Of a stretch of DNA of 64,000 nucleotides, positions 43,001 to 50,966 are shown piece by piece (within the stretch, counting starts at the first letter, position 1; each line of letters starts with the position of its first letter). The translations under genes and the position numbers were made by a program. Location of the stretch: NCBI GenBank assembly GCA_025964555.1, contig JAOPYQ010000031.1, positions 1 to 64,000 of the forward strand, in the 5' to 3' direction. The stretch is from Thermoleophilia bacterium (GTDB lineage: Bacteria > Actinomycetota > Thermoleophilia > Gaiellales > SKUG01). The notes beneath the pieces were generated by a model, which was not told the DNA's origin, did not search any database, and worked only from the letters and a program-made list of their open reading frames with translations.

Positions 43001-43267
43001 ATCGATCCGAACACGCAGCAGCTCGTCGGCAACATGAACCAGATGGCGAACGGCGTCGCGGATTCCATGAACGCCAACCCCGCAGCGAACGCGCAGTCGG
43101 GTCCGACAGCGACGACCGGCGCAGGTGGCGAGGCCGGCGTGTTCGTCGACCCGCAGTCCGGCATGTACGTCGATCCGCAGACCGGTCTCAAGGCCGATCC
43201 GAAGACCGGCCAGGTCTACGACGCCCAGAACAACGTCGTCGGCAACATCAACCAGCCGGCCGCGTAG
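40079..43267 (+). CDS. very large hypothetical protein with tandem W-x-x-x-W repeats (protein C)
   Basis: 1062 residues from the ATG at 40079, with GGGGGAAAC before it. No signal peptide. Residues 1-180 are Ala/Ser/Thr/Pro-rich. Four ~55-residue helical repeats follow, each opening with W/F-x-x-E/Q-W-x-x-(R/K)-F (WTTEWQRRFEKL, WTPQWEQRFGDV, FSPEWRDKFTKV, WNTEWEDKFKSL). A Gly/Ala-rich hydrophobic region comes next (LSFGVNLIPGVYALQYITG and NIVGAVASGFAGFTAVRS). A ~300-residue helical domain shared with protein D starts near residue 580. The tail has D-P-x-T/S-G repeats (VDPQTGLKADPKTGQVYD). Function unknown. It is the first of a plus-strand pair lodged between fliJ and fliI. Confidence 0.7.
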   Translation: MSVSSTPTTSNAAASDRLSRAISAAKPSTPAAAAPSPATKPSGAKAAPDAAAPLTPEDLVAPASRTTTSSSSRAISATGTSSTPILDAIRAAAATKSTTGAGSTTGTGRGAKAAPESAAAGASQVMGAGQPGTVAAAAPDSAPEPIPTGSDTGGDPALATDPTVMPERTVQPIAGTGAWTTEWQRRFEKLQLAPADVAFLAQANYSDAELTDIANQLGEVDVLDPAAANQQIEGPTPNVDAGSVSSADGPLPEDVVPQGQPGSATGSAWTPQWEQRFGDVMTRMGMSETEIAAQLKGVQSQPTTEAQLSEAYRQMEQSIGAFSPEWRDKFTKVMTDLKTPKAEQEQVLQQLAGSGMDESKLTEAYTQMQNSLPAWNTEWEDKFKSLAIPDEMLKQLKDSGAPKAALEAQFKQLVDTKMKYRDDGRLEKLEDADASNEEKWGVMLQNTEGKDFDKVVEQIPSAHVPMWKRALSFGVNLIPGVYALQYITGKDWVTSEKIDRSNPLNIVGAVASGFAGFTAVRSAVQGIQGLSAASRAATATMQAANASKGITGLAASVESLGSASALSRGSFQAIEAAGLVSKFEKGLKFTDYLKSAVPLVNRFGEAGRLSSVGRGYFQGMQLAAGAASLKALEGGKVGIDAATRSTVLGELKQGRSIQDAMTAAGRSSGTGGGYAIKAQDVIRDSSRYGFLQGGAGKLAEGNKLMRGSGNFRFSPFKNSAAIGTTNTEGVFALGRNVNFGTNGGLAQGLGAIKGANSVQNAGLYAQAAQRATGANQLMNAGNAQRMAGLNIADDVQRIETMTKTAEWAGKLGVTGGSKFRTLLQLGGSNRTAARVAGMVENGGNQGYRAARMTLDTAQRFGNFVATPLVAGAAFGMTGKQMQPLWEYWKNRDEIHAEEQQQAGVADQEAKDLERLYAEQQAGGGTPTGQPNPAGGAAPEGGNAQVQVLGASPSGGQYVLDPSVGLILDTATGDLIDPNTQQLVGNMNQMANGVADSMNANPAANAQSGPTATTGAGGEAGVFVDPQSGMYVDPQTGLKADPKTGQVYDAQNNVVGNINQPAA

Positions 43268-43379
43268 GCAGCGCGCGACGGCCGCCGACCTGAACGCGGC
43301 TGCAACGCCAGCGGCCGTGGATCCGAAGTCCCGATAGGAGCCCGTGCGTGGGGATGCGCGTGGGACTGGAGGGACGACC

Positions 43380-44783
43380 ATGTCGACGATCGGCATTCGA
43401 GGAGGCGGTTACGCGCCTCCCACAACTCAATCACCTGTGCAGCAGGTACCGACCACGCCCGCGCCAGCGCCATGGCCCGGACCGGTACCTACGCCGACGG
43501 ACCCGCCGGTCGATCCGACCTGGCCCGGGCCACCCGGCGCGCCGCCGCAGGACGTGCCGTTCCCACCGAATCAGGGTCCGACCGGACCCACCGGCCCGGA
43601 TGCGCCACCGCACCCGCCGACGCTTCCGCCGACGCAGGGACCGACCGGCCCGGATGCGCCGCCGAATCCGCCGACCTTCCCGCCGAGCGGTCCGGACGGG
43701 CCCCCGCCTGGCCCGACCACGCCGCCGCCTGACCCGACCACGCCGCCGCCCGGACCGACCACGCCGCCGCCCGGACCCGGTCCGATCGAGCCGCCGCCCG
43801 GACCTGGACCGGTGGATCCGCCGCAGCCGCCGACCGATCCCACCGAGCCGCCTCCGGTCGACGAGGGATTCAACTGGAAGCCATGGCTCATCGGAGCTGG
43901 CGTGGTGACCGCCGGCGTGCTCGGCGCGCTCGCCATCCACAGCGGCGTCAAGAACGTCCACGCCCTCCAGGCAACCGAGAACGCGTTCGCGTCGGGCACC
44001 ATGCATCAGGGCGGCCTGCAGGCGATCAACGACGCGAAGCTCGGCGCGACCTTCGCGAACGGCATCGGCTTCGGTGACTATGCACGCGTTGCGCTGCCGG
44101 GTGTCAATCGCGTCGGCCTCGGTGGTCGACTGACATCCGTCGCGCGCGGCCACGTGCAGCACAACGAGCTGCTCGCTGCGAGCACCGCGCTGCGGCACGT
44201 CGCGACCGGCGATGGCGTCGCCGTGTTCGAGCCGCTTCGGAAGTCCGTGTTCTCGGACCTGCAGGCAGGGCGCGGCATGGAAGCGATCCTCGGCGACCTG
44301 GATCGATCCGCCTCCGGCGCTCGCCCCGTGTTCGACAACAAGCAGCTGCTGCGCTACTGGAACCAGCAGTCGATCGTCGAGCTGGGCCGCACCTCGGGGG
44401 GCGACCACATCGCCTCCGCGGCACGCGTCACGGTGCCGAATCTCGGCCTCGAGGGCCGCGAGATCGTCGAGACCGGTGGCACAGCCACGATCAACCAGCT
44501 CGTCGCGGGCCGCAATGCCAGCCTCCGCGCGAAGGGCTTGGCCAGCGGCATCGGATCAGTGCAGGCCGCGAACGTGTCCACGCTCCCGCCGGCGCTGCAG
44601 AAGGCAGCGATCGAGGCGTCGGGCGTCGATCCCAGGCTCGTCGAGACGGCCGGGCTGCGCCCCGCCTACGTGCAGCGCTGGCAGGAGCGAGTTGCCGCGG
44701 GCGTCGCGGCCGGGCCCTCCTGGCAGGAGCGCGTCGGTGACGGTGTCGCCGAGCTCGCCGACGTCGCGATCACGGCGAGCTAG
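43380..44783 (+). CDS. proline-rich membrane protein sharing a domain with protein C (protein D)
   Basis: 467 residues from the ATG at 43380, with GGAGGG upstream. The N-terminal ~160 residues are Pro/Gly/Thr repeats (GPTGPTGPDAPP, PDPTTPPPGP). One membrane helix follows (WLIGAGVVTAGVLGALAIHSGV), then a domain homologous to C: DYARVALPGVNRVGLGGRLTSVARG aligns with DYLKSAVPLVNRFGEAGRLSSVGRG, followed by DLQAGRGMEAI versus ELKQGRSIQDAM. The hydrophobic segment plus Pro-rich tail suggests an envelope-anchored protein. It lies 112 bases after C, probably in the same operon. Confidence 0.7.
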   Translation: MSTIGIRGGGYAPPTTQSPVQQVPTTPAPAPWPGPVPTPTDPPVDPTWPGPPGAPPQDVPFPPNQGPTGPTGPDAPPHPPTLPPTQGPTGPDAPPNPPTFPPSGPDGPPPGPTTPPPDPTTPPPGPTTPPPGPGPIEPPPGPGPVDPPQPPTDPTEPPPVDEGFNWKPWLIGAGVVTAGVLGALAIHSGVKNVHALQATENAFASGTMHQGGLQAINDAKLGATFANGIGFGDYARVALPGVNRVGLGGRLTSVARGHVQHNELLAASTALRHVATGDGVAVFEPLRKSVFSDLQAGRGMEAILGDLDRSASGARPVFDNKQLLRYWNQQSIVELGRTSGGDHIASAARVTVPNLGLEGREIVETGGTATINQLVAGRNASLRAKGLASGIGSVQAANVSTLPPALQKAAIEASGVDPRLVETAGLRPAYVQRWQERVAAGVAAGPSWQERVGDGVAELADVAITAS

Positions 44784-45409
44784 GACTGCTGGGCAAGCAG
44801 CTGCTCGTAGTGCTTCGAGCCGAAGTTGATCCAGCGATCCACGCCGACGATGGCGACGAGGTCGGGGTGCGACTTCTGTGCGGTCACGCGCAGCGCGCCG
44901 TGCTTGGCGTCGTCCATCGCGTCCGGCACGAGACGCCCGGGTCGACTCGAGCCCGTCTGCTCCCAGATGCGCTCGGGACCGTAGACGGTGCCGTGCTCGG
45001 GATCGATCGGCAGGTTCGTCACCGGCGGCTCGTCGTCGCCGTAGTGCTGGCCGGGGCCGTACCCCATCACCGGCACGACGATCCACTCGTTCTTGCCGTG
45101 TCCGCGAAGGATCGCGGCTGCGCTCATCTCGGGCATGTCGATGTCGTCGAGCGACGCCTCCACGCGCGCCTTGCCGACCGCGTCGGCGAACGAGCCGACG
45201 ATGCGGTTGCCGACGTGGTTGTAGTCACCGATGCGCGCCGACACCGTCATGTGTTCGTCGCCCTTCACGTACTCCACCACCGCGACTTCGCGATCGAGCC
45301 AGACGCGTTCCTTGAGGTTGCCGCCGTAGCGCGGCGTGTCCACCAGCGGCACCGTCGCGGGGAACGCGGCCGGGCGGACGGGATGCGGGAAGTTCACGGG
45401 AGCGGGCAT
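44780..45409 (-). CDS. hypothetical protein (protein E)
   Basis: 209 residues from the ATG at 45409, or 215 from the GTG at 45427; neither has a good ribosome site. No signal peptide. Composition is that of a folded beta-rich protein (WLDREVAVVEYVKGDEHMTVSARIGDYNHVGNRIVGSFADAV; ILRGHGKNEWIVVPVMGYG; VAIVGVDRWINFGSKHYEQ). No family recognised. Its stop overlaps the stop of protein D by 4 bases (convergent), and it lies 117 bases downstream of fliI on the same strand. Confidence 0.6.
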   Translation of the reverse strand: MPAPVNFPHPVRPAAFPATVPLVDTPRYGGNLKERVWLDREVAVVEYVKGDEHMTVSARIGDYNHVGNRIVGSFADAVGKARVEASLDDIDMPEMSAAAILRGHGKNEWIVVPVMGYGPGQHYGDDEPPVTNLPIDPEHGTVYGPERIWEQTGSSRPGRLVPDAMDDAKHGALRVTAQKSHPDLVAIVGVDRWINFGSKHYEQLLAQQS

Positions 45410-45526
45410 GCGAACACGGTACGCCACGATCTCGTGGATGACGGCCGTCGAACCGTCGTCGTGGCCGCCCGGCCAGATCGGGTGTCCCGCCCTGCCCCTT
45501 GCCGGCGATCCCGCCGGAGACCGCGC

Positions 45527-46867
45527 CTAGAAGAAGACGGGCGGCGCGTCACCCATGAGCAGCTCCAGCTGCGCACGTGCCTCGGGCGCGGTCGTGCGCT
45601 CGGTCATCGACTGCTGCAGGAACTGGTCGATGTCGGGCTTCTTCGCGATCGCGTAGTCGACCTTCGGGTCCGAGCCGATCGCGTACGCGCCGATCGAGAC
45701 GAGGTCCTCGCGGTCGCGGTACACGGCGAGCGTCTCGCGGGCGAGGCCGGCCGCGCGGATCTGCTCGGGCGTCAGCAGCTCCGACTGCAGCCGACTGATC
45801 GAGGCGAGCACGTCGATCGCGGGATAGTGGTTGCGGTGCGCGAGCTCGCGCGAGAGGACGACGTGCCCGTCGAGGATGCCGCGCACCGCGTCGGCAATCG
45901 GCTCGTTCATGTCGTCACCTTCGACGAGCACCGTGTAGAGCCCGGTGATCGAGCCCTTGTCGGAGGTCCCGGCGCGCTCGAGCAGGCGTGGCAGCATCGC
46001 GAACACGCTCGGCGTGAATCCGCGCGTGGCGGGCGGCTCGCCGATCGCGAGTCCGATCTCGCGCTGCGCCATCGCGAAGCGAGTGACGCTGTCCATCATG
46101 AGCAGCACGTCCTTGCCGCGGTCGCGGAAGTACTCGGCGATCGAGGTGGCGGCGAACGCAGCGCCGATGCGCTTGACGGCGCTCTCGTTGGAGGCAGCGA
46201 CCACGACGACGGAGCGTCGCATGCCCTCCTCCCCCAGGTCGCGCTCGATGAACTCGAGCACCTCGCGACCGCGCTCGCCGATGAGCGCGATGACGTTGAC
46301 GTCCGCGTTCGTGGCGCGCGCGATCATCCCCATGAGCGAGCTCTTGCCGACACCCGACCCGGCGAACACGCCGAGGCGCTGGCCGCGCCCACACGGGATC
46401 ATCGAATCCATCGCGCGCACGCCCAGGTCGAGCTGCGTGTCGATGCGTCGCCGCGTCATCGGCGGCGGCGGATCGGCGTGCAGCGACACGCGCGCCTCCG
46501 CATCGAGCGGCCCCTTGCCGTCGATCGGCTCGCCGGTCGCATCGACGACGCGACCGAGCAGCTCCACGCCCACAGCCACGCGCACCGGATGGCCGGTCGC
46601 CACGACCTCGTTGCCCGGCGCGACGCCGCGCATCTCCCCGAGCGGCATGAGCAGCGTGCGTCCCTCGCGGAAGCCGACGACCTCGGCCGGGATCGGCTCG
46701 TCGTGGCGCGACACGTGCACGTGACACAGCTCGCCGACCTGCGCCTCGGGCCCCTGCGCCTCGATCACCAGGCCGATGACCTGCACCACGCGACCGTTGA
46801 GTCGGTACGGGTCGACGCGTCCGAGTCGGTCGTGGTAGGTCGAGAGGTCGAGCGGCGGGTCGGCCAT
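45527..46867 (-). CDS. fliI: flagellar export ATPase FliI
   Basis: 446 residues from the ATG at 46867. The catalytic domain has Walker A GSGVGKSS near residue 170, the segment VIALIGERGREVLEFIE and Walker B VLLMMDSVTRFAMAQREIGLAIGEPPATRGFTPSVFA, the FliI/F1-beta-like core. The N-terminal barrel includes GRVVQVIGLVIEAQGPEAQVGELC. FliI powers and orders type III export with FliH and FliJ. Upstream lies an unrelated secreted protein, so it is split from fliH. Confidence 0.96.
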   Translation of the reverse strand: MADPPLDLSTYHDRLGRVDPYRLNGRVVQVIGLVIEAQGPEAQVGELCHVHVSRHDEPIPAEVVGFREGRTLLMPLGEMRGVAPGNEVVATGHPVRVAVGVELLGRVVDATGEPIDGKGPLDAEARVSLHADPPPPMTRRRIDTQLDLGVRAMDSMIPCGRGQRLGVFAGSGVGKSSLMGMIARATNADVNVIALIGERGREVLEFIERDLGEEGMRRSVVVVAASNESAVKRIGAAFAATSIAEYFRDRGKDVLLMMDSVTRFAMAQREIGLAIGEPPATRGFTPSVFAMLPRLLERAGTSDKGSITGLYTVLVEGDDMNEPIADAVRGILDGHVVLSRELAHRNHYPAIDVLASISRLQSELLTPEQIRAAGLARETLAVYRDREDLVSIGAYAIGSDPKVDYAIAKKPDIDQFLQQSMTERTTAPEARAQLELLMGDAPPVFF

Positions 46868-46925
46868 GCCCGGAGCATGTACCCCATCCGGCCGATTCCG
46901 GCGCATCCGGGCGGGTCGACGTCGC

Positions 46926-48959
46926 TCAGCGGCGACAGCGAACGACGAGCAGCCGGCGCGAGGATGCGCGCGACACGTTGCCCGCCGCGTCGGCGACCTG
47001 CACGGTGACGAGCTTGCGAGTCAGCCCGCGCGTGAGCACCTGTCGCACGCTCGCGCGGTACGGCTGCCAGCGCCCGTAGCGGCCGTCCTCGTTGGCGACC
47101 CGCACCCAGGTCGGGATCGCGTCGTCGTGCGCGACGAGCCGGAGGGTGACGATCCTCGAGCACGAACGGGCCGGCACCTTGAAGGCGTAGATCCGTGGCG
47201 CCACGAGGTCGCGGACCACGACGCCGCCGCCGTCTGCCGCGGGATCGTCGCCCAGGATCCCTGCGCCGCCGGGCACTGCGTTGCCGCCTGCGCCGCCGCC
47301 CGTCACGCCGTCGACCACCGGTGGCGGCGGAACACCCGGCTTCACGAACGAGATGCGGACGGTCGCGGTCTCCGACACGTTGAAGGCGGCGTCGCGGACC
47401 TGGATCGCGATGGCGTACGTGCCGACCGTCGTGCCGAGCTCGCGGCTCATCGTCTGCACGCCCGCGCTCCAGGGCTGCCAGTCGGAGAAGGTCCCGTCGT
47501 TGCCGGCGACCCGCAGGTGGGTGACACCGATCGCGTCGGCGGACTCGATGCCGAGCGTCACGCGCGCGAGCGTGGTCGTGGCGGGGGCCGTCACGCGCAG
47601 CGTCGGCGCGGTGACATCGGGAATCGGCTTGCGTGCGACCGCCGCGAAGCGCACGTCGCTCTCCTGCTGGCGCACGTCGCGCACCTGCACGTAGACGAGC
47701 TTCACTCCCACGCCGTCGGTCAGAGTGACATCGAGGCTCGAAGAGTAGGGCCGCCACGCGCCCCACGTGCCGTTCTCGTCGGCCGTGCGCAGCTCGGTGA
47801 CGCCCACGTCGTCGGTGGCGGCGACCTGCACCTGCACCGTGCCCGCGATCGTCTCCGCCGGCGCGGACACGGACTGCAGCTGCGGGGCGACCAGGTCGGG
47901 CTTCGGCTCAGGCCCCGGGTCCGGTCGCGTGGCCGGGATCGGGTTGCCCGCGTCGCGCGCCCAGTACTGCATCTGCTCGCCCGAGAAGACGAAGCCGCGC
48001 CCGTCCACCGACAGCGTGTGGATGCGCTTCGTGTCATCGAGGTCGACGAGCTTGGCAACGTAGGTGCCGTCGGCGCTCGTCTTCCAGATGCGCGCCTGCG
48101 TGGTGTCGGCGACGTAGACGGAGCCCCACGGATCGAGTGCCACGCCGTAGGTCGCCGAGAACGGGACGACCGTGCCGTTGACCGTCACCGAGTTGAACGA
48201 ACCGGCCGGGCGGTACGTGCCGTCGACCTGCCAGTCGAAGTACTGCACGCGCACGTTGAGGTGGTCGGCGACGTAGATGCGGCGCCCGTCCGCGGTGACG
48301 TCGAGCTGCATGTTGACGTTGAACTGCCCGAGCGGAGCGTTCGTGCCCGCGCCGTACTCGCCGAACTGCGTGACCAGCGCGCCGCTGGACCGGTACTTGA
48401 GGATGAGGTTGGGATCGGGCACGAGCACGCCGGCGGCGTTCGTCTGCGCACACCATCCACCCTGGGAGACGTAGACGTTGCCGTAGGCGTCGACCGCGAG
48501 CCCGCGGCCGCACACGTTGCGCCTGGTGCCCGCGTAGAGGTACTGCTGGGGCCGGAAGCTCGTGTCGAGACGATACGTCGTGCCGTCGGCCGAGAGCTTG
48601 AGTCGCTGGAGCGCCATGCCGAGCGCCGCGGAGCCGCCGTTGCTGTACGCGAGCGTGTAGAGCGCGGAGCCGTCGGGGGTCGGCGCGACGAGGTACACCG
48701 GCTTGGTCCCGGCGACCGACATGTCGATCGTCACGAGCTTGGCGATCGCGCCGTCGGCGGCGAGCACCCAGACCTTGCCGTTGCAGGGGACGTAGAGGCG
48801 GCCTGCTGCGTCGCGCTGGCCACCGAACGAGGAGTTGCACCCCCACGCCGCGCCGGCTGCGTACCCGTCGCCTGCGTGCGCGGCGGGCGCGATCGCGAGC
48901 ACCGCCACGAGCGCGAACAGCATCGCGACCGCGTGGCATATGCGTCGGGGGTTCCGCAT
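46926..48959 (-). CDS. secreted NHL-repeat-like propeller with three Ig-like domains
   Basis: 677 residues. Signal peptide (VAMLFALVAVLAIAPAAHA), then NHL-type propeller repeats with GLAVDAYGNVYVSQGG, VTADGRRIYVADHLNVRVQYF, VALDPWGSVYVADTT and HTLSVDGRGFVFSG. After residue ~330 come three Ig/cadherin-like units, each with D-x-x-AP-x-(L/I), a W-x-x-(W/Y) pair and VQV(R/A)DA. It is a non-flagellar extracellular protein positioned between fliI and fliH. A possible promoter (TTGACG, 17 bases, TGCAAT) is just upstream, and GGTGG precedes the ATG. Confidence 0.72.
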   Translation of the reverse strand: MRNPRRICHAVAMLFALVAVLAIAPAAHAGDGYAAGAAWGCNSSFGGQRDAAGRLYVPCNGKVWVLAADGAIAKLVTIDMSVAGTKPVYLVAPTPDGSALYTLAYSNGGSAALGMALQRLKLSADGTTYRLDTSFRPQQYLYAGTRRNVCGRGLAVDAYGNVYVSQGGWCAQTNAAGVLVPDPNLILKYRSSGALVTQFGEYGAGTNAPLGQFNVNMQLDVTADGRRIYVADHLNVRVQYFDWQVDGTYRPAGSFNSVTVNGTVVPFSATYGVALDPWGSVYVADTTQARIWKTSADGTYVAKLVDLDDTKRIHTLSVDGRGFVFSGEQMQYWARDAGNPIPATRPDPGPEPKPDLVAPQLQSVSAPAETIAGTVQVQVAATDDVGVTELRTADENGTWGAWRPYSSSLDVTLTDGVGVKLVYVQVRDVRQQESDVRFAAVARKPIPDVTAPTLRVTAPATTTLARVTLGIESADAIGVTHLRVAGNDGTFSDWQPWSAGVQTMSRELGTTVGTYAIAIQVRDAAFNVSETATVRISFVKPGVPPPPVVDGVTGGGAGGNAVPGGAGILGDDPAADGGGVVVRDLVAPRIYAFKVPARSCSRIVTLRLVAHDDAIPTWVRVANEDGRYGRWQPYRASVRQVLTRGLTRKLVTVQVADAAGNVSRASSRRLLVVRCRR

Positions 48960-49043
48960 GCCACCATTGCACCGCGGTTTTTGCAGTTCGTCAACACGTT
49001 ATGGTCAACGGTTCGAGACCGGAACGGGCTGCGCGTGCGGCGT

Positions 49044-49919
49044 TCAGCTCGCGGCGCGGCGTTCGGCGCGGCGCGCCTCGATGCCCTCGCGCAGGGCCTG
49101 CTCGATGCGAGCTGCCTTGCCGTCGATCGTCCCGTCGATCTCCCCTGCGGGGGTTCGGACGATGACGCTGCCGCGGTCGATGCGGCGCTCCTCGATGAAG
49201 TCCATGTGCTGGATGCCGCCCAGCTCGTTCGCGAGCTCGGGTCCGGCGTCGCGGAGCATGTCCAGGTCGTCGGGGTGCGCGAGCACCTGCATCGATCCGC
49301 GCTGGAATGCCTTGCGCATCGCACCGCGGCACGCTTCCACGACGAGCGTCTCGTCCACGTCGATCGAGGCGTTCACGATGCGGCGCGCGATCGAGATCGC
49401 GAGTTCGACGAGGTCGGCCTCGTTCTCCGACAGCACGCGCTCGCGCTCCTCCATCACGTGGATGCCGATGCGCTCGCAGGTCTGCATGAGTCCGGCGGTC
49501 TCGGCGTCGGCTTCCGCCTGGCCCTTCGCGAATCCTTCTGCATGGCCCTGCTCGACCGCAGCTGCGCGATCGGCTGCGATGACGTCGCGCGCCTGCGCGA
49601 GCATCGTGCGGGCCGTCGAACGTGCTTCGGCGAGGATCTGCCGAGCGATCTCGGTCGCGTCGGGCGGTGGCGGCGCGAGGCTCTGCACGGCAACGACGGG
49701 GCGCTCGCGGGTGATGGTGGGAAACACTGCCGGCTCGACGAGCGCGTGCACGCGACCGGTCGGGGTGACGACGTTCACCTCGTCGTGCCACTCGGGCTGC
49801 TGCGGGTCGGGCATCACCAGCGCACCGCGATCGACCTCGTCGAGGGAGACCGAGTCGAAGCGTCGCTGCGGGCTCGGGATGCGGGCGTCGTGTCCGAAGG
49901 CGTGATCTGGATGCGACAT
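49044..49919 (-). CDS. fliH: flagellar export ATPase regulator FliH
   Basis: 291 residues. An N-terminal Pro-rich section precedes the long coiled coil (ARQILAEARSTARTMLAQARDVIAADRAAAVEQGHAEGFAKGQAEADAE) and the V-type ATPase E-subunit-like domain (LAISIARRIVNASIDVDETLVVEACRGAM ... DRGSVIVRTPAGEIDGTIDGKAARIEQAL). It starts three bases after the fliG stop. Confidence 0.9.
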   Translation of the reverse strand: MSHPDHAFGHDARIPSPQRRFDSVSLDEVDRGALVMPDPQQPEWHDEVNVVTPTGRVHALVEPAVFPTITRERPVVAVQSLAPPPPDATEIARQILAEARSTARTMLAQARDVIAADRAAAVEQGHAEGFAKGQAEADAETAGLMQTCERIGIHVMEERERVLSENEADLVELAISIARRIVNASIDVDETLVVEACRGAMRKAFQRGSMQVLAHPDDLDMLRDAGPELANELGGIQHMDFIEERRIDRGSVIVRTPAGEIDGTIDGKAARIEQALREGIEARRAERRAAS

Positions 49920-49922
49920 GGG

Positions 49923-50963
49923 CTACGACACCAGCTCGTCGTCGCCGCCGCCACGGGCAATGACGATCTTGCCGGCTTCCTCGAGGCGTCGGACGATGCC
50001 GACGATCTTCTGCTGTGCTTCCTCGATCGAGCGGCGTCGCTGCGGGCCCATGTACGTCATGTCCTCGCGCATCATCGCGGCTGCGCGCTGCGACATGTTC
50101 GCGAAGATCTTCTCCTGGACGTCCTCGCTCGTGCCCTTGAGCGCGAGTGCGACCTCCTTGGCTTCGACTTCCTTGATCAGCTGCTGGATCGAGCGGTCGT
50201 CGAGCAGCAGCAGGTCCTCGAACACGAACATGAGCTTGCGGACTTCCTCGGCGAGCTCGGGGCTCGTCTCGTCGAGCGATTCGAGGATGTGGCGCTCGGT
50301 CGTGCGGTCGACGAGGTTGAGCATGTCGACGAGCGAGCGAACACCGCCGGCCGCGGTGAAGTCCTGGTTGAGGATCGAGCTGAGCTTGCGCTCCATGACC
50401 TGCTCGACCTGGCGGATGACCTCCGGCTGCGTGCGGTCCATCACGGCGATGCGCATGGCGACGTCCGACTGCATCCGCTCGGGCAGGCCGATGAGGATGG
50501 CCGATGCGACCTCGCTCGGCAGGTACGCGAGGATGAGCGCGATCGTCTGCGGATGCTCGTGCTGGATGAAGTTGGTGATCTGCGCGGGATCGGTGCGGCG
50601 CAGGAACTCGAACGGCGCGACCTGCACGAAGCTGGACAGGCGACCGATGATCTCGAGCGCCTTGCTGTCACCGACGGCGCGTTCGAGCACCTCGCGGGCG
50701 TAGTCGAGGCCGCCCTCGGCGATGTAGTCCTGGGCGAGGTGCGAGTGGTAGAACTCCTCCATCACCTCGTCGCGCTCTATGGAGTCGACCCCGTTGAGGG
50801 CGGCGATCTCGAGCACGAGCTCGTCCTGCTCGTCCTGCTTGAGGTGCTTGAAGATCTCGGCGGCGCGCTCGGGCCCGATCGAGATGGCCAGGATCGCGGC
50901 CTTGCGGCGACCGCTCAGCAGCGGGCCGGTGTCGCGTCGTGCTGCAGGTGCGTTGGGCGTCAT
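49923..50963 (-). CDS. fliG: flagellar motor switch protein FliG
   Basis: 346 residues. The N-domain is LSGRRKAAILAISIGPERAAEIFKHL. The hallmark EHPQTIALILAYLPSEVASAIL lies near residue 130, and the C-terminal torque helix is VFEDLLLLDDRSIQQLIKEVEAKEVALALKG. It binds FliF and transmits stator torque. The stop of fliF lies three bases before its start. Confidence 0.96.
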   Translation of the reverse strand: MTPNAPAARRDTGPLLSGRRKAAILAISIGPERAAEIFKHLKQDEQDELVLEIAALNGVDSIERDEVMEEFYHSHLAQDYIAEGGLDYAREVLERAVGDSKALEIIGRLSSFVQVAPFEFLRRTDPAQITNFIQHEHPQTIALILAYLPSEVASAILIGLPERMQSDVAMRIAVMDRTQPEVIRQVEQVMERKLSSILNQDFTAAGGVRSLVDMLNLVDRTTERHILESLDETSPELAEEVRKLMFVFEDLLLLDDRSIQQLIKEVEAKEVALALKGTSEDVQEKIFANMSQRAAAMMREDMTYMGPQRRRSIEEAQQKIVGIVRRLEEAGKIVIARGGGDDELVS

Positions 50964-50966
50964 CGG

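Noticed and set aside
43330-43337. CCCGATAG upstream of gene D as a sigma-28 -10
   Set aside because: No TCAAG-like -35 at 15 bases and no TTGCA box at the right distance.
48960-49020. TTGCAGTTC-like sequence near the NHL gene as a plus-strand flagellar promoter
   Set aside because: Spacing to the GGTTCGAG is 20 rather than 16-18, no -10 follows, and it points away from any plus-strand gene.
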